From positions 1 to 34,367 of IMG/VR virus record IMGVR_UViG_3300006919_000196: a stretch of DNA of 34,367 nucleotides. One strand, given 5' to 3'. Below the pieces are notes generated by a model. That model had not been told where the DNA came from and did not search any database. It worked only from the letters and a program-made list of their open reading frames with translations. Each line of letters starts with the position of its first letter. Position 1 is the first letter of the stretch. This document shows positions 24,733-30,650 of the stretch, piece after piece. The position numbers and the translations under genes were made by a program. This DNA is from a virus.

Positions 24733-24980
24733 AACGGCATATTGTCAGTAGGTTCTTCAGGCTGTGGATTGGATGCCTGGTATTCTCCAGCATCTTCCTG
24801 CTGTTTCTTAGGTGCCAAGAACACATAAAAATCAGGATCATTCGACCCTTCTTCCTTGTAACCATTCTTAAAGATCAACATTTTGGAAAGCCCGACATTT
24901 CCAGACAAATACATATCGCCCTTTGCTGTCGTATTCCTCCATAATCCTGTCAATTTCACCTTATCATTCTGTTCACTCAT
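24729..24980 (-). CDS. Small beta-type protein with SSB-like acidic tip
   Basis: 83 residues: KVKLTGLWRNTTAKGDMYLS, GNVGLSKMLIFKNGYK, PDFYVFLAPKK, then a disordered Gln/Glu/Pro tail ending PTDNMPF. The 'LTGLWxNxxKxGxxYLSG...LLIFxNxYK...PDYxLYLAP' body is a frequent phage family. The final D-x-M-P-F resembles the C-terminal tip of single-stranded DNA-binding proteins, which recruits replication partners. A ssDNA or replisome-linked role is suggested, not shown. Confidence 0.6.
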   Translation of the reverse strand: MSEQNDKVKLTGLWRNTTAKGDMYLSGNVGLSKMLIFKNGYKEEGSNDPDFYVFLAPKKQQEDAGEYQASNPQPEEPTDNMPF

Positions 24981-25249
24981 ATGATTTTTTCATCAAAAGG
25001 TTCTTCATCTACCATCGCGGAAATTAATCTGCGAACCTTCTCGTAATCTCCTTGAAACATCATTGTCATCCAGGAAATGATCATGCAAAGTTTTGCTTCC
25101 AAAAACTCAATTTGGAGCTCCTTTGGATCGCGAGTAGGATTTTCGTAAATCAGCTCTGTTAACGTGTCACGGTGCCGTTTCATCCACATTTCACAGATGG
25201 CATTCGACTCCATAATCAGTTCATCAAGCTGATCCTTTTTGTCTGACAT
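24977..25249 (-). CDS. Small helical protein upstream of terminase
   Basis: 90 residues, mostly helical and acidic: MSDKKDQLDELIMESNAICE, MWMKRHRDTLTELIYENPTR, then EAKLCMIISWMTMMFQGDYE. It overlaps the next gene by four bases. No family recognised. Its place near terL would suit a packaging accessory, but the recognisable small-terminase domain lies at 27.7-28.2 kb. Confidence 0.5.
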   Translation of the reverse strand: MSDKKDQLDELIMESNAICEMWMKRHRDTLTELIYENPTRDPKELQIEFLEAKLCMIISWMTMMFQGDYEKVRRLISAMVDEEPFDEKII

Positions 25250-25313
25250 TAGGCAGGTCCTTCAGTTCGCAGGAAACTCCATCGCTTTACACGTAATGAA
25301 AGGAGGGATGGCA

Positions 25314-25353
25314 GGGTCTTCCGAAATTGGAGCAAAATCGGCCTGCAAGACCC
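25314..25353. repeat. Imperfect hairpin in intergenic gap
   Basis: GGGTCTT (25314-25320) pairs with AAGACCC (25347-25353), with an inner CCGA/TCGG pair. It lies in the 143-base gap between two leftward genes, the longest gap in this operon. There is no U-run after it, so a classic terminator is unlikely; an attenuator or processing site is possible. Confidence 0.3.
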
Positions 25354-25392
25354 AGAGGAGAAGGGAATAAGGATGCCACCCACGTGCTTAAC

Positions 25393-25785
25393 CTAACTGC
25401 CAGACTTAACCAACATCCGTAAATCATTAATCGTGCGGATTTCTGAACGGAATAAATTTGGTTTGTCAATCATTTCATATAACTTCTTGCAGGTCTGGGG
25501 GGCTAAATTCATCAAAGGCCCACCATTTCCATTGAACCATGTTTTTAACTTCTGCAACGTCGAACCATCGATCCCGGCACGATAAAAACTGTCCTGATCT
25601 AATCCTTCACGCTTCATCAACGTCTTGAATTCCACCCAAAAACTTTCATGGATTGGGTGACGGCGAGCGTTTCTACCATTGGGATTAGGGTGGGTGTTAG
25701 GATGCGGCTCCGGCTCCGATGCAGACACGGCGGCCGGGGGGGCTTTTTCGCTGATTTTGAGTAATTCTTCTGCTGTTTCACTCAT
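25393..25785 (-). CDS. Unknown protein with Pro-rich N-terminus and helical C-terminus
   Basis: 130 residues. A disordered Pro/Ala/Glu/Asn start (about 12-42) precedes a globular helical part: SFWVEFKTLMKREGLDQDSF, YRAGIDGSTLQKLKTWF, then KKLYEMIDKPNLFRSEIRTI. The second half could be a small DNA-binding helical domain ('GLDQDSFYRAGIDGSTLQKLKTW' has a helix-turn-helix rhythm). No family recognised. Confidence 0.5.
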   Translation of the reverse strand: MSETAEELLKISEKAPPAAVSASEPEPHPNTHPNPNGRNARRHPIHESFWVEFKTLMKREGLDQDSFYRAGIDGSTLQKLKTWFNGNGGPLMNLAPQTCKKLYEMIDKPNLFRSEIRTINDLRMLVKSGS

Positions 25786-25853
25786 ATAAATCCATTTATT
25801 AGAGTGTTAAGGGATATATGATCCCGTGCTTCATGCCCAGGATCGCAGTAATA

Positions 25854-26048
25854 TCAAGGACTAAGGAACGGATCGTAATTAGCATCCTTAACTTTGCTAA
25901 TATTACTGTTGCTTTGAGGTTCGGAGTCTGCCCCGCGCGTGAGCTCCTTCGGCTGCCCGTTCAGGCTCCTTTCCCTCATCTTCCTAATCATCGATTCCAG
26001 TTCACCCTTCATGTCCTTCATGGACGAATATTGCTTCTTGTCAGTCAT
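25854..26048 (-). CDS. Small charged helical protein
   Basis: 64 residues, MTDKKQYSSMKDMKGELESM, then IRKMRERSLNGQPKELTRGA and a polar tail. It overlaps the stop of the secreted-protein gene by four bases (ATGA), which supports translation. A basic-acidic helix followed by disorder; no function recognised. Confidence 0.45.
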   Translation of the reverse strand: MTDKKQYSSMKDMKGELESMIRKMRERSLNGQPKELTRGADSEPQSNSNISKVKDANYDPFLSP

Positions 26049-26350
26049 ATCGCATCGTCATTCAATGATTCATTCAATGATAGTAAACATTGCTTCGCAA
26101 ACTCCTGGCTCATCCTATATTGCAATGCTTTAGGAGCATCACGCCATTCAATGAACGTCATGCTTTGGCGTAATTGATCGACGAAGCAATCACAAAGCTT
26201 GAATGCAGTTCGTTGATCATAATCAGGTCGTTCCATCGCCGCATAATGGCAGATCATCCAGATGGTTCTGATTTGTATTGTATCGTAATCACCTTGGTAT
26301 TTACCTGCATACACAGTGAATGGTAACAGTAGAGCGATGATGTATTTCAT
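26045..26350 (-). CDS. Secreted/periplasmic small protein with signal peptide
   Basis: 101 residues from the ATG at 26350, chosen because it overlaps the upstream stop as ATGA. The first residues MKYIIALLLPFTVYAGKYQ are a textbook signal peptide with a likely cut after VYA. The mature part has a Cys pair (CDCF) and aromatic-rich helices (IRTIWMICHYAAMERPDY). An exported protein made from an early phage operon could act at the envelope, for example in superinfection exclusion; this is speculation. Confidence 0.6.
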   Translation of the reverse strand: MKYIIALLLPFTVYAGKYQGDYDTIQIRTIWMICHYAAMERPDYDQRTAFKLCDCFVDQLRQSMTFIEWRDAPKALQYRMSQEFAKQCLLSLNESLNDDAI

Positions 26351-26802
26351 GATGCTTCCCATCTAAATTTCAATTGTCCGTAAATTGGTTGCCAATCTCT
26401 GCCCGGTCTATTCAACCATCCATTTTCATTAGCTTTACTTTCCGCAACGACTTCCCATCCAGCGCCACGCAATGATGCACCACCTTCTTCCTGCAATGTA
26501 TAGGTAATGATCTTTGTATAACCCATTGCCTTTGCAGCCCGCCATGCAGCGCCATAAAGAAAAGAACACGCGTTAGCAATAGGTTTCCAATCATTCACAC
26601 AGCATCTTGTTACTTCCGCTGTGAATCCGTCATCCAGTCTTCTAGCTACAGGTCTTCCCACAATTACGACACCAATGAGTTCTTCACCATCCGATGCACC
26701 AATAGCAAACTTACCTCCTTGCGTTGGTTTATTATGCCTGTGGAAATTAAGCACAAATTCATTCGCTTCCTTTAAGCTGATTGGTACAAGATGCAGCCTG
26801 AT
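26347..26802 (-). CDS. XF1762-like protein (GNAT-like fold suspected); non-AUG start
   Basis: The body matches the XF1762 family: FHRHNKPTQGGKFAIGASDG, VGRPVARRLDDGFTAEVTRC, ACSFLYGAAWRAAKAMGYTK, YTLQEEGGASLRGAGWE, NRPGRDWQP. The first ATG (26754) would remove the conserved N-terminus. Upstream in frame the DNA encodes RLHLVPISLKEANEFVLN, which homologues have right after their initiator. The start is therefore ATC (26802) or CTG (26796), behind TAGGTAGGA. The family occurs in many phages; the fold resembles acetyltransferases and the substrate is unknown. Confidence 0.75.
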   Translation of the reverse strand: MRLHLVPISLKEANEFVLNFHRHNKPTQGGKFAIGASDGEELIGVVIVGRPVARRLDDGFTAEVTRCCVNDWKPIANACSFLYGAAWRAAKAMGYTKIITYTLQEEGGASLRGAGWEVVAESKANENGWLNRPGRDWQPIYGQLKFRWEAS

Positions 26803-26850
26803 GTTTCCTACCTACAATTGATTGAGAGAGCGGCAATCAAATGCCAGCAG

Positions 26851-27129
26851 TCAGACTGCATCCTGTTCCGTAAAGAATGTTGACGCTTGTGTGTCATATC
26901 GCATAAAGAGCGCAAGCAATTCAAATACATCTGCATTCGTCCTTACAAATCCTTTAGGAAGATATTCCTTGATCTTATCCGGGTTATCGATGAGCTCGCG
27001 GATGATGCTGTATTTCACGAATGCCATGTTGTCTCTTGGCAGTTCATAAGCCTGAAGGGATAACAATTGATCACCCTGTTTCATTTTCTTATTCCAAATC
27101 GGATGGGCTTCGTAATTATGCCTGCTCAT
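26851..27129 (-). CDS. Unknown 92-residue protein
   Basis: 92 residues from the ATG at 27129; a longer frame upstream would run through the zinc-ribbon gene and is unlikely. It reads MSRHNYEAHPIWNKKMKQGD, SLQAYELPRDNMAFVKYSII, then helices ending in FFTEQDAV. It overlaps the upstream stop by 14 bases. No family recognised. Charged, probably cytoplasmic. Confidence 0.5.
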   Translation of the reverse strand: MSRHNYEAHPIWNKKMKQGDQLLSLQAYELPRDNMAFVKYSIIRELIDNPDKIKEYLPKGFVRTNADVFELLALFMRYDTQASTFFTEQDAV

Positions 27130-27286
27130 CTGCACAGTCGTAGCAAATGGGTCCGCCTTCATAATAGGCATGATCGTATTCATCAATTTCCGCATCACAA
27201 AGCGTACAAAGCCATGGCCTGTCGTCATTTGGATCAGTCGTCAGATAATAATCTAGCGCTCTTGCCTGTTCTCTTGTGAAACTCAT
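27116..27286 (-). CDS. Small zinc-finger protein
   Basis: 56 residues from the ATG at 27286, which has AGGA eight bases upstream. A short helical start (MSFTREQARALDYYLTTD) leads to WLCTLCDAEIDEYDHAYYEG, then PICYDCADE. The two CxxC pairs 20 residues apart form a treble-clef or ribbon zinc site. It overlaps the upstream gene by 53 bases in another frame. Possibly a DNA- or protein-binding regulator; unknown. Confidence 0.55.
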   Translation of the reverse strand: MSFTREQARALDYYLTTDPNDDRPWLCTLCDAEIDEYDHAYYEGGPICYDCADEQA

Positions 27287-27500
27287 CCTTTGCTTCCTGC
27301 ATGGAGTCAAATGTTCCGTAATTCGTCCAATCATTGCCTTGTCGTATATAAAGATCCGCACGCATTGATACCTGATAATTCACGCGTTTCCTTCGTCCCC
27401 TGTTATGGCAGACGATCTTTCCATCACCGCACAGACTGAAATAGGTTGAATGCTGATACCCACGTCGCCATGGATCTTTCTGTCGTAGTAGATAGCTCAA
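27234..27500 (-). CDS. Unknown basic protein
   Basis: 88 residues starting with TTG at 27500, which overlaps the upstream stop (TTGA) and has AGAAGG upstream. It reads SYLLRQKDPWRRGYQHSTYF, DGKIVCHNRGRRKRVNYQVS, ADLYIRQGNDWTNYGTFDSM. It is basic and aromatic, with a beta-rich pattern. The 'W..YGTF.S...A...F' end resembles small phage proteins of unknown function. Confidence 0.5.
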   Translation of the reverse strand: MSYLLRQKDPWRRGYQHSTYFSLCGDGKIVCHNRGRRKRVNYQVSMRADLYIRQGNDWTNYGTFDSMQEAKDEFHKRTGKSARLLSDD

Positions 27501-27748
27501 TTTAAGGGTCCTTCTGGTATTGGCATTTCCTGAGTGCCATCAGGCGCGAACATGACAAGCACTTCGGTTTCATCTTCATTCAGTAATTGTGATGCTTCTG
27601 TTTCGTAATCCATGATCATCACCGTATCAATCAGCTTACCGTCACATTTGTCATTGATATGCCGGTCATGCCTTACCTGACGATCATCTGGTGAAATCCG
27701 ATGGCAGACTTCACACAGAAGAGTTTTCTGTTTTATTGCGAGCGGCAT
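27497..27748 (-). CDS. Small protein with Cys/His cluster
   Basis: 83 residues: TLLCEVCHRISPDDRQVRHD, RHINDKCDGKLIDTV, then an acidic beta-rich end (NEDETEVLVMFAPDG). CxxCH and a later HxxxxxC could bind zinc. It overlaps the end of the terminase-small-like gene by 38 bases. No known family. Confidence 0.5.
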   Translation of the reverse strand: MPLAIKQKTLLCEVCHRISPDDRQVRHDRHINDKCDGKLIDTVMIMDYETEASQLLNEDETEVLVMFAPDGTQEMPIPEGPLN

Positions 27749-28154
27749 TGATCCTTCTTAATTCTTCTAAATGTTCTGCCGTAAGATCACGCGTTTCCAC
27801 GTGCATGATTTGATGTTCACTGTACTTTGCCGGGTTCTTAACCTTTGCCAACCACCGATAATGCTCCAATACAATCTTCGCCTTATTCGGATTGATGTCT
27901 GTTTCATCATCAGGAAGAAGTCTTGTTAGTAGATCCTGGCTTTTTTCTACTATTGCGTCGGCGCCTTCCTTTATTGCCTGCTGTGTCCTTACCTTCAGAT
28001 CCTTGCTGTACAGTCGTTTCTTTAGTTCCTTGTATGGTATTGACAATGCTTTTGATACCGTCTGGACTGTTGCTCCTGTCGCCAGGCCGTCCAGGACGCT
28101 TTGAACGCCTTCTTCGGTATATAAGACCTCCTGAATTTCCTTTTGTTTTTGCAC
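27711..28154 (-). CDS. terS: Terminase small subunit-like protein
   Basis: The readable domain runs from about 28140 to 27711: TEEGVQSVLDGLATGATVQT, VSKALSIPYKELKKRLYSKD, QAIKEGADAIVEKSQDLLTR, VLEHYRWLAKVKNPAKYSEH. An HTH followed by 'A...AD.......' helices and 'R..LA..KNP.KY' is the Sf6-type small terminase pattern. A GTG at 28154 gives 147 residues, close to the family size, but its ribosome site is poor. The same frame is open further upstream (to 28427), where it looks non-coding. It may instead be fused by frameshift to the overlapping gene upstream. Confidence 0.65.
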   Translation of the reverse strand: MQKQKEIQEVLYTEEGVQSVLDGLATGATVQTVSKALSIPYKELKKRLYSKDLKVRTQQAIKEGADAIVEKSQDLLTRLLPDDETDINPNKAKIVLEHYRWLAKVKNPAKYSEHQIMHVETRDLTAEHLEELRRINAARNKTENSSV

Positions 28155-28431
28155 CTTTCTTGATCCCCGGCGCTGCCTTGTCAAAGTCTGGAATCCGTGA
28201 TCCTTTGTAATCGATGCATCTGAAGATGTTGATGTCTGTTTTTCTGACGATGGTGACGCACCAAAAGACAAATTGATCTTCATATTCGATTGGCTCTGGC
28301 AGGTGCTTTTCAATAAGATCCTTGCCTTCTTTCGCTTGTTCTTCACTTCCGCAGTAGAAAATTCCTGAAATGTTGGCTTGAACGGTATCGCGGAAGAAAT
28401 CTCTGAGTTCCTGCTTGAATTCTTCATTCAC
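27910..28431 (-). CDS. Unknown protein; only N-terminal part looks coding (frame break into terS)
   Basis: It starts with GTG at 28431, overlapping the small membrane gene by eight bases. Residues about 1-95 look like a folded protein: EEFKQELRDFFRDTVQANIS, GIFYCGSEEQAKEGKDLIEK, YEDQFVFWCVTIVRKTD. After about residue 100 the frame becomes a run of Arg, Gly, Ser and Lys (YRRRRSKRPGRPGDRSN). This looks like the shadow of the terminase-small domain one frame over. Either the protein has a long basic tail or the two halves were or are joined by a +1 shift near 28120-28170. Confidence 0.5.
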   Translation of the reverse strand: MNEEFKQELRDFFRDTVQANISGIFYCGSEEQAKEGKDLIEKHLPEPIEYEDQFVFWCVTIVRKTDINIFRCIDYKGSRIPDFDKAAPGIKKGAKTKGNSGGLIYRRRRSKRPGRPGDRSNSPDGIKSIVNTIQGTKETTVQQGSEGKDTAGNKGRRRRNSRKKPGSTNKTSS

Positions 28432-28549
28432 TTCTTACTTCAATTTCCAGATCCTTCAGGATCGTTCTTAAAAACCACATGGCATAAATACACACGCCAA
28501 TCATTGATATGAAATATCCGATGACAACTAACTGAATGATCGTATCCAT
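28424..28549 (-). CDS. 41-residue single-helix membrane protein
   Basis: An ATG at 28549 preceded by GGAGG opens 41 codons: MDTIIQLVVIGYFISMIGVC, then IYAMWFLRTILKDLEIE. One membrane helix (about 5-28) is followed by a short charged end. The ribosome site is the best in this part of the operon. The stop lies inside the start of the next gene. Short phage membrane proteins often modify host envelope or lysis, but nothing specific can be said. Confidence 0.65.
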   Translation of the reverse strand: MDTIIQLVVIGYFISMIGVCIYAMWFLRTILKDLEIEVRSE

Positions 28550-28572
28550 AACGACCTCCATACATTGATTTC

Positions 28573-28902
28573 TCACAATTCAGGCGAAATCAGTTTCGAA
28601 TTGAATGACTTGCCTTCCTTCGTGACAAGGATGAAACGAAACCAGGGAAAACGGGTTGCAGCGACTTTCAACTTCACGTTCGCATCGTCACGCATCCATC
28701 CTTTCGTTTCGTGGAATTCCATGTGTTCTTCCGTGATCACAAAGAAATCCGGTGTATAAAAGGTTTTATTCGCGAGCCTTAACTTCATTCCTTCATACCT
28801 GAAATCCTGAATGACTCCTGTCCGTTTAAGGAACGCCAGATGTTGCCCATAGGCAGTTTCCAGTTTATTCGCCCCTTCGAAATCTCTGATAATTGGCTTC
28901 AA
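28573..28902 (-). CDS. PD-(D/E)XK nuclease, DUF1064-like
   Basis: 109 residues starting with TTG at 28902 inside the end of the methyltransferase gene. It reads NKLETAYGQHLAFLKRTG, RLANKTFYTPDFFVI, MEFHETKGWMRDDANVKLKV, and PWFRFILVTKEGK. Asp52 of YTPDF with Glu65 and Lys67 of HETKG form the nuclease signature, and the arrangement is that of DUF1064 (PF06356). A phage Holliday-junction or recombination nuclease is a reasonable guess. It sits in the replication-modification block. Confidence 0.75.
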   Translation of the reverse strand: MKPIIRDFEGANKLETAYGQHLAFLKRTGVIQDFRYEGMKLRLANKTFYTPDFFVITEEHMEFHETKGWMRDDANVKLKVAATRFPWFRFILVTKEGKSFNSKLISPEL

Positions 28903-30118
28903 GTTCTTTAATCCGCATTAATGGGATACAAGCAACAGCAGGCACGATGGAATTACCGAGCGCTTTGAGCTTGTGGTTCCGTTCTTCTTCATTTACTGTC
29001 ACTCTCGGGATACTAGGTTCTTCTTCCCAGAAACGCGCAAAAGCCAATCTAAGGGATAACCCATCAACCACGTCACCCAGGCCGGAGAAAGTTGGGCTTT
29101 CTTCCCGCTTTTCTTGTGTTCTTCGTTGATCGCGAAATCTACGTTTAAGCTGGCTCCGATTTTTGCTCCAGATGGTCTGGTTTCTCCGCGTTCCTTCCGA
29201 TCCGCTGATGTCGGGTCCAATGGGAACTCCCCCAGCAATGCCGTTGGTGTCGCATAACTCCGGGCTACGGCCTGCGTCAATGGAAAATGCAGATTGATTC
29301 CTTGCTTCGCTTTCTCTTCGTGCCGTTTCTGCCATTTCTCCGGGGGTTCGATAGATGTATCGGCTGCGCAAGGTGTTGGCCAATTCCTTTCCATCTTCTG
29401 GACCGCATTCGGAAGGTTCTGCCCGTCGAATCCTAGACCCTTGTGATCCCTCGCCATGGGAGTCGGCCATCTGTCCTGTTCCTGAATCGCCACCCATCTG
29501 TCCAGAGTCATTTGCATTTTGCCCTGCCTTGTCATTTCCAATGAATGTTCGCCTTTTCCCGCTTGGGAGGCAGTCGGAGTCGGCACAGACGATCCAGATT
29601 CGTTTACGCAGATGAGGTGCTCCCAATTCTTGCGCGGATACAACTCGCCATTCCGCATCATACCCGATGAGGGAAAGCTCTCCAAAAACGGTTCTGGCCC
29701 AATTTCCTCCATCCCCGGTAACGAGGCCTGCGACGTTTTCCATGAGTAGGTATCTGGGTCGAATTTCGCTTGCCAATCGAATGATTTCGCTGAACAAAGA
29801 AGACCTCGATCCCGTGATGCCTGCACGCTTGCCGGCGGATGAGAGATCCTGACATGGAAACCCTCCCGTGATGATGTTGATGTTTCTGCATCCATCCCTG
29901 GCAAGTTGATCTGCTGTGAGTTTTGTAACATCGTCATAAATTGGAATGTCGCCTACATTCTGCTTAATGATTGGGTGAACCCATTTTTCAATATCGCAAG
30001 CGGCGACGGTTTTAAATTGAATTTCTTTTTCATAATTTCTGATGATCTGCATCGCCAAGGCAAAGCCTGCAATGCCGGTAAATAGATCAAGATGATTTAA
30101 GACAGTTTTTTGGATCAT
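28865..30118 (-). CDS. C5 cytosine DNA methyltransferase
   Basis: 417 residues with the ordered C5-MTase motifs: DLFTGIAGF (11-19, SAM binding), GGFPCQDLSSAG (85-96, catalytic Cys89), LLMENVAGL (124-132), QELGAPHLRKRIWIV (163-177) and LKALGNSIVPAVA (384-396). The target-recognition part (about 185-340) has three to four ADSxGxG-like repeats (MADSHGEGSQG, LANTLRSR, CDTNGIAGG). It probably methylates phage DNA against host restriction. A 312-codon frame on the same strand, one base over, lies wholly inside it and reads as a second conserved protein. Confidence 0.9.
   Translation of the reverse strand: MIQKTVLNHLDLFTGIAGFALAMQIIRNYEKEIQFKTVAACDIEKWVHPIIKQNVGDIPIYDDVTKLTADQLARDGCRNINIITGGFPCQDLSSAGKRAGITGSRSSLFSEIIRLASEIRPRYLLMENVAGLVTGDGGNWARTVFGELSLIGYDAEWRVVSAQELGAPHLRKRIWIVCADSDCLPSGKRRTFIGNDKAGQNANDSGQMGGDSGTGQMADSHGEGSQGSRIRRAEPSECGPEDGKELANTLRSRYIYRTPGEMAETARRESEARNQSAFSIDAGRSPELCDTNGIAGGVPIGPDISGSEGTRRNQTIWSKNRSQLKRRFRDQRRTQEKREESPTFSGLGDVVDGLSLRLAFARFWEEEPSIPRVTVNEEERNHKLKALGNSIVPAVACIPLMRIKELEANYQRFRRGE
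28999..29937 (-). CDS. Overprinted second protein nested in the methyltransferase gene (WPTP/WLMG family)
   Basis: 312 codons, same strand, one base out of frame with the methyltransferase. It carries the motifs of a widespread phage family found near C5 methyltransferases: FDPDTYSWKTSQ (59-70), FPSSGMMRNGELY (88-100), VPTPTAS (118-124), WPTPMARDHKG (157-167), WPTPCAAD (186-193), YATPTA (228-233) and LSPAWVTWLMGYPLDW (283-298). The bases that give SGMMRNGEL give GYDAEWR in the methyltransferase, and those that give WPTPMARD give MADSHGE. A translation start at 29937 is plausible but no clear ribosome site is seen. Role unknown, perhaps modification-linked. Confidence 0.55.
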   Translation of the reverse strand: MTMLQNSQQINLPGMDAETSTSSREGFHVRISHPPASVQASRDRGLLCSAKSFDWQAKFDPDTYSWKTSQASLPGMEEIGPEPFLESFPSSGMMRNGELYPRKNWEHLICVNESGSSVPTPTASQAGKGEHSLEMTRQGKMQMTLDRWVAIQEQDRWPTPMARDHKGLGFDGQNLPNAVQKMERNWPTPCAADTSIEPPEKWQKRHEEKAKQGINLHFPLTQAVARSYATPTALLGEFPLDPTSADRKERGETRPSGAKIGASLNVDFAINEEHKKSGKKAQLSPAWVTWLMGYPLDWLLRVSGKKNLVSRE

Positions 30119-30650
30119 TTCCTTCCTTCCATTGTTCCATTAACCATTCCCTATCTGGATACTCCAAACCTTGATCACGGCAATGATGTTGAACAATAAA
30201 ATTGAAGGTCCGAAAATCCTTATATTTTAAATGGTTTTTTGTGTTTTCTTTGTTTTCTTTGTTATTTGTTGTTAGTGCTTTGTTAGCTCTTTGTTGTCTG
30301 TATGTTGATGCTTTGTTACCCGTCTTAGGCAAATCTTGGTAATGTGAGTAATTGCAGACTGTTATGACACTAAAAGCCTTTGTTGCATTTACCTCAATCA
30401 TGCCCACGGCCTGAAGGTTTTTTCTGGCAGTCCGAATGTTCTGAATCGTCAGCCCAGTCGTCTCCATATCCTTTTCCAGACTCGTCATAAATGAACCGCG
30501 ACGGATCATCAAAGCTTCACCATTGACAGGGATTTCATTGTCCTTCCAATTCGCACGAAGACAGCAGTACATGAAGTAATGCCATACATGTGGTTTATTG
30601 AAGACCGGGTTCTGCAAAGCAGATCGATGCAGCACAATGAAACCTTCCAT
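30087..30650 (-). CDS. Replication initiator/organiser-like winged-helix protein
   Basis: 187 residues. MEGFIVLHRSALQNPVFNKP, WHYFMYCCLRANWKDNEI, RRGSFMTSLEKDMETTGLT, IQNIRTARKNLQAVGMIE and FSVITVCNYSHYQ form the winged helix of phage replisome-organiser proteins ('LHRKIL...W.KP..F..W..LL..A......V.RGQF.TS...LA...G.S...VR..L..L...G.I...V.NY..Y'). A polar Asn/Lys linker (about 110-145) follows, with a C-terminal domain for a partner, perhaps a helicase loader. The linker DNA carries short repeats that might mark an origin. Confidence 0.7.
   Translation of the reverse strand: MEGFIVLHRSALQNPVFNKPHVWHYFMYCCLRANWKDNEIPVNGEALMIRRGSFMTSLEKDMETTGLTIQNIRTARKNLQAVGMIEVNATKAFSVITVCNYSHYQDLPKTGNKASTYRQQRANKALTTNNKENKENTKNHLKYKDFRTFNFIVQHHCRDQGLEYPDREWLMEQWKEGNDPKNCLKSS
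30248..30317 (-). repeat. AACAAAG repeats within replication gene (possible origin iterons)
   Basis: Five copies of AACAAAG (plus strand CTTTGTT at 30248, 30257, 30278, 30289 and 30311) and one partial copy near 30265 lie in 70 bases inside the initiator gene. Lambda-type origins lie inside the initiator gene. The repeats also encode an Asn/Lys linker, so they may be only codon repetition. Confidence 0.3.

Noticed and set aside
25287-25469. Leftward 60-codon frame MTNQIYSVQKSARL and onward
   Set aside because: It mostly overlaps the end of a better-supported gene, lacks a ribosome site, and its unique end is low-quality sequence over a hairpin.
25818-26177. 119-codon plus-strand frame
   Set aside because: Runs opposite two coupled leftward genes and has no ribosome site or recognisable domain.
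28175-28427. Upstream extension of the terminase-small frame, beginning MKNSSRNSEISS
   Set aside because: The composition is a Ser/Lys/Arg mix without structure, and the overlapping frame reads as a proper protein here; taken as a shadow.
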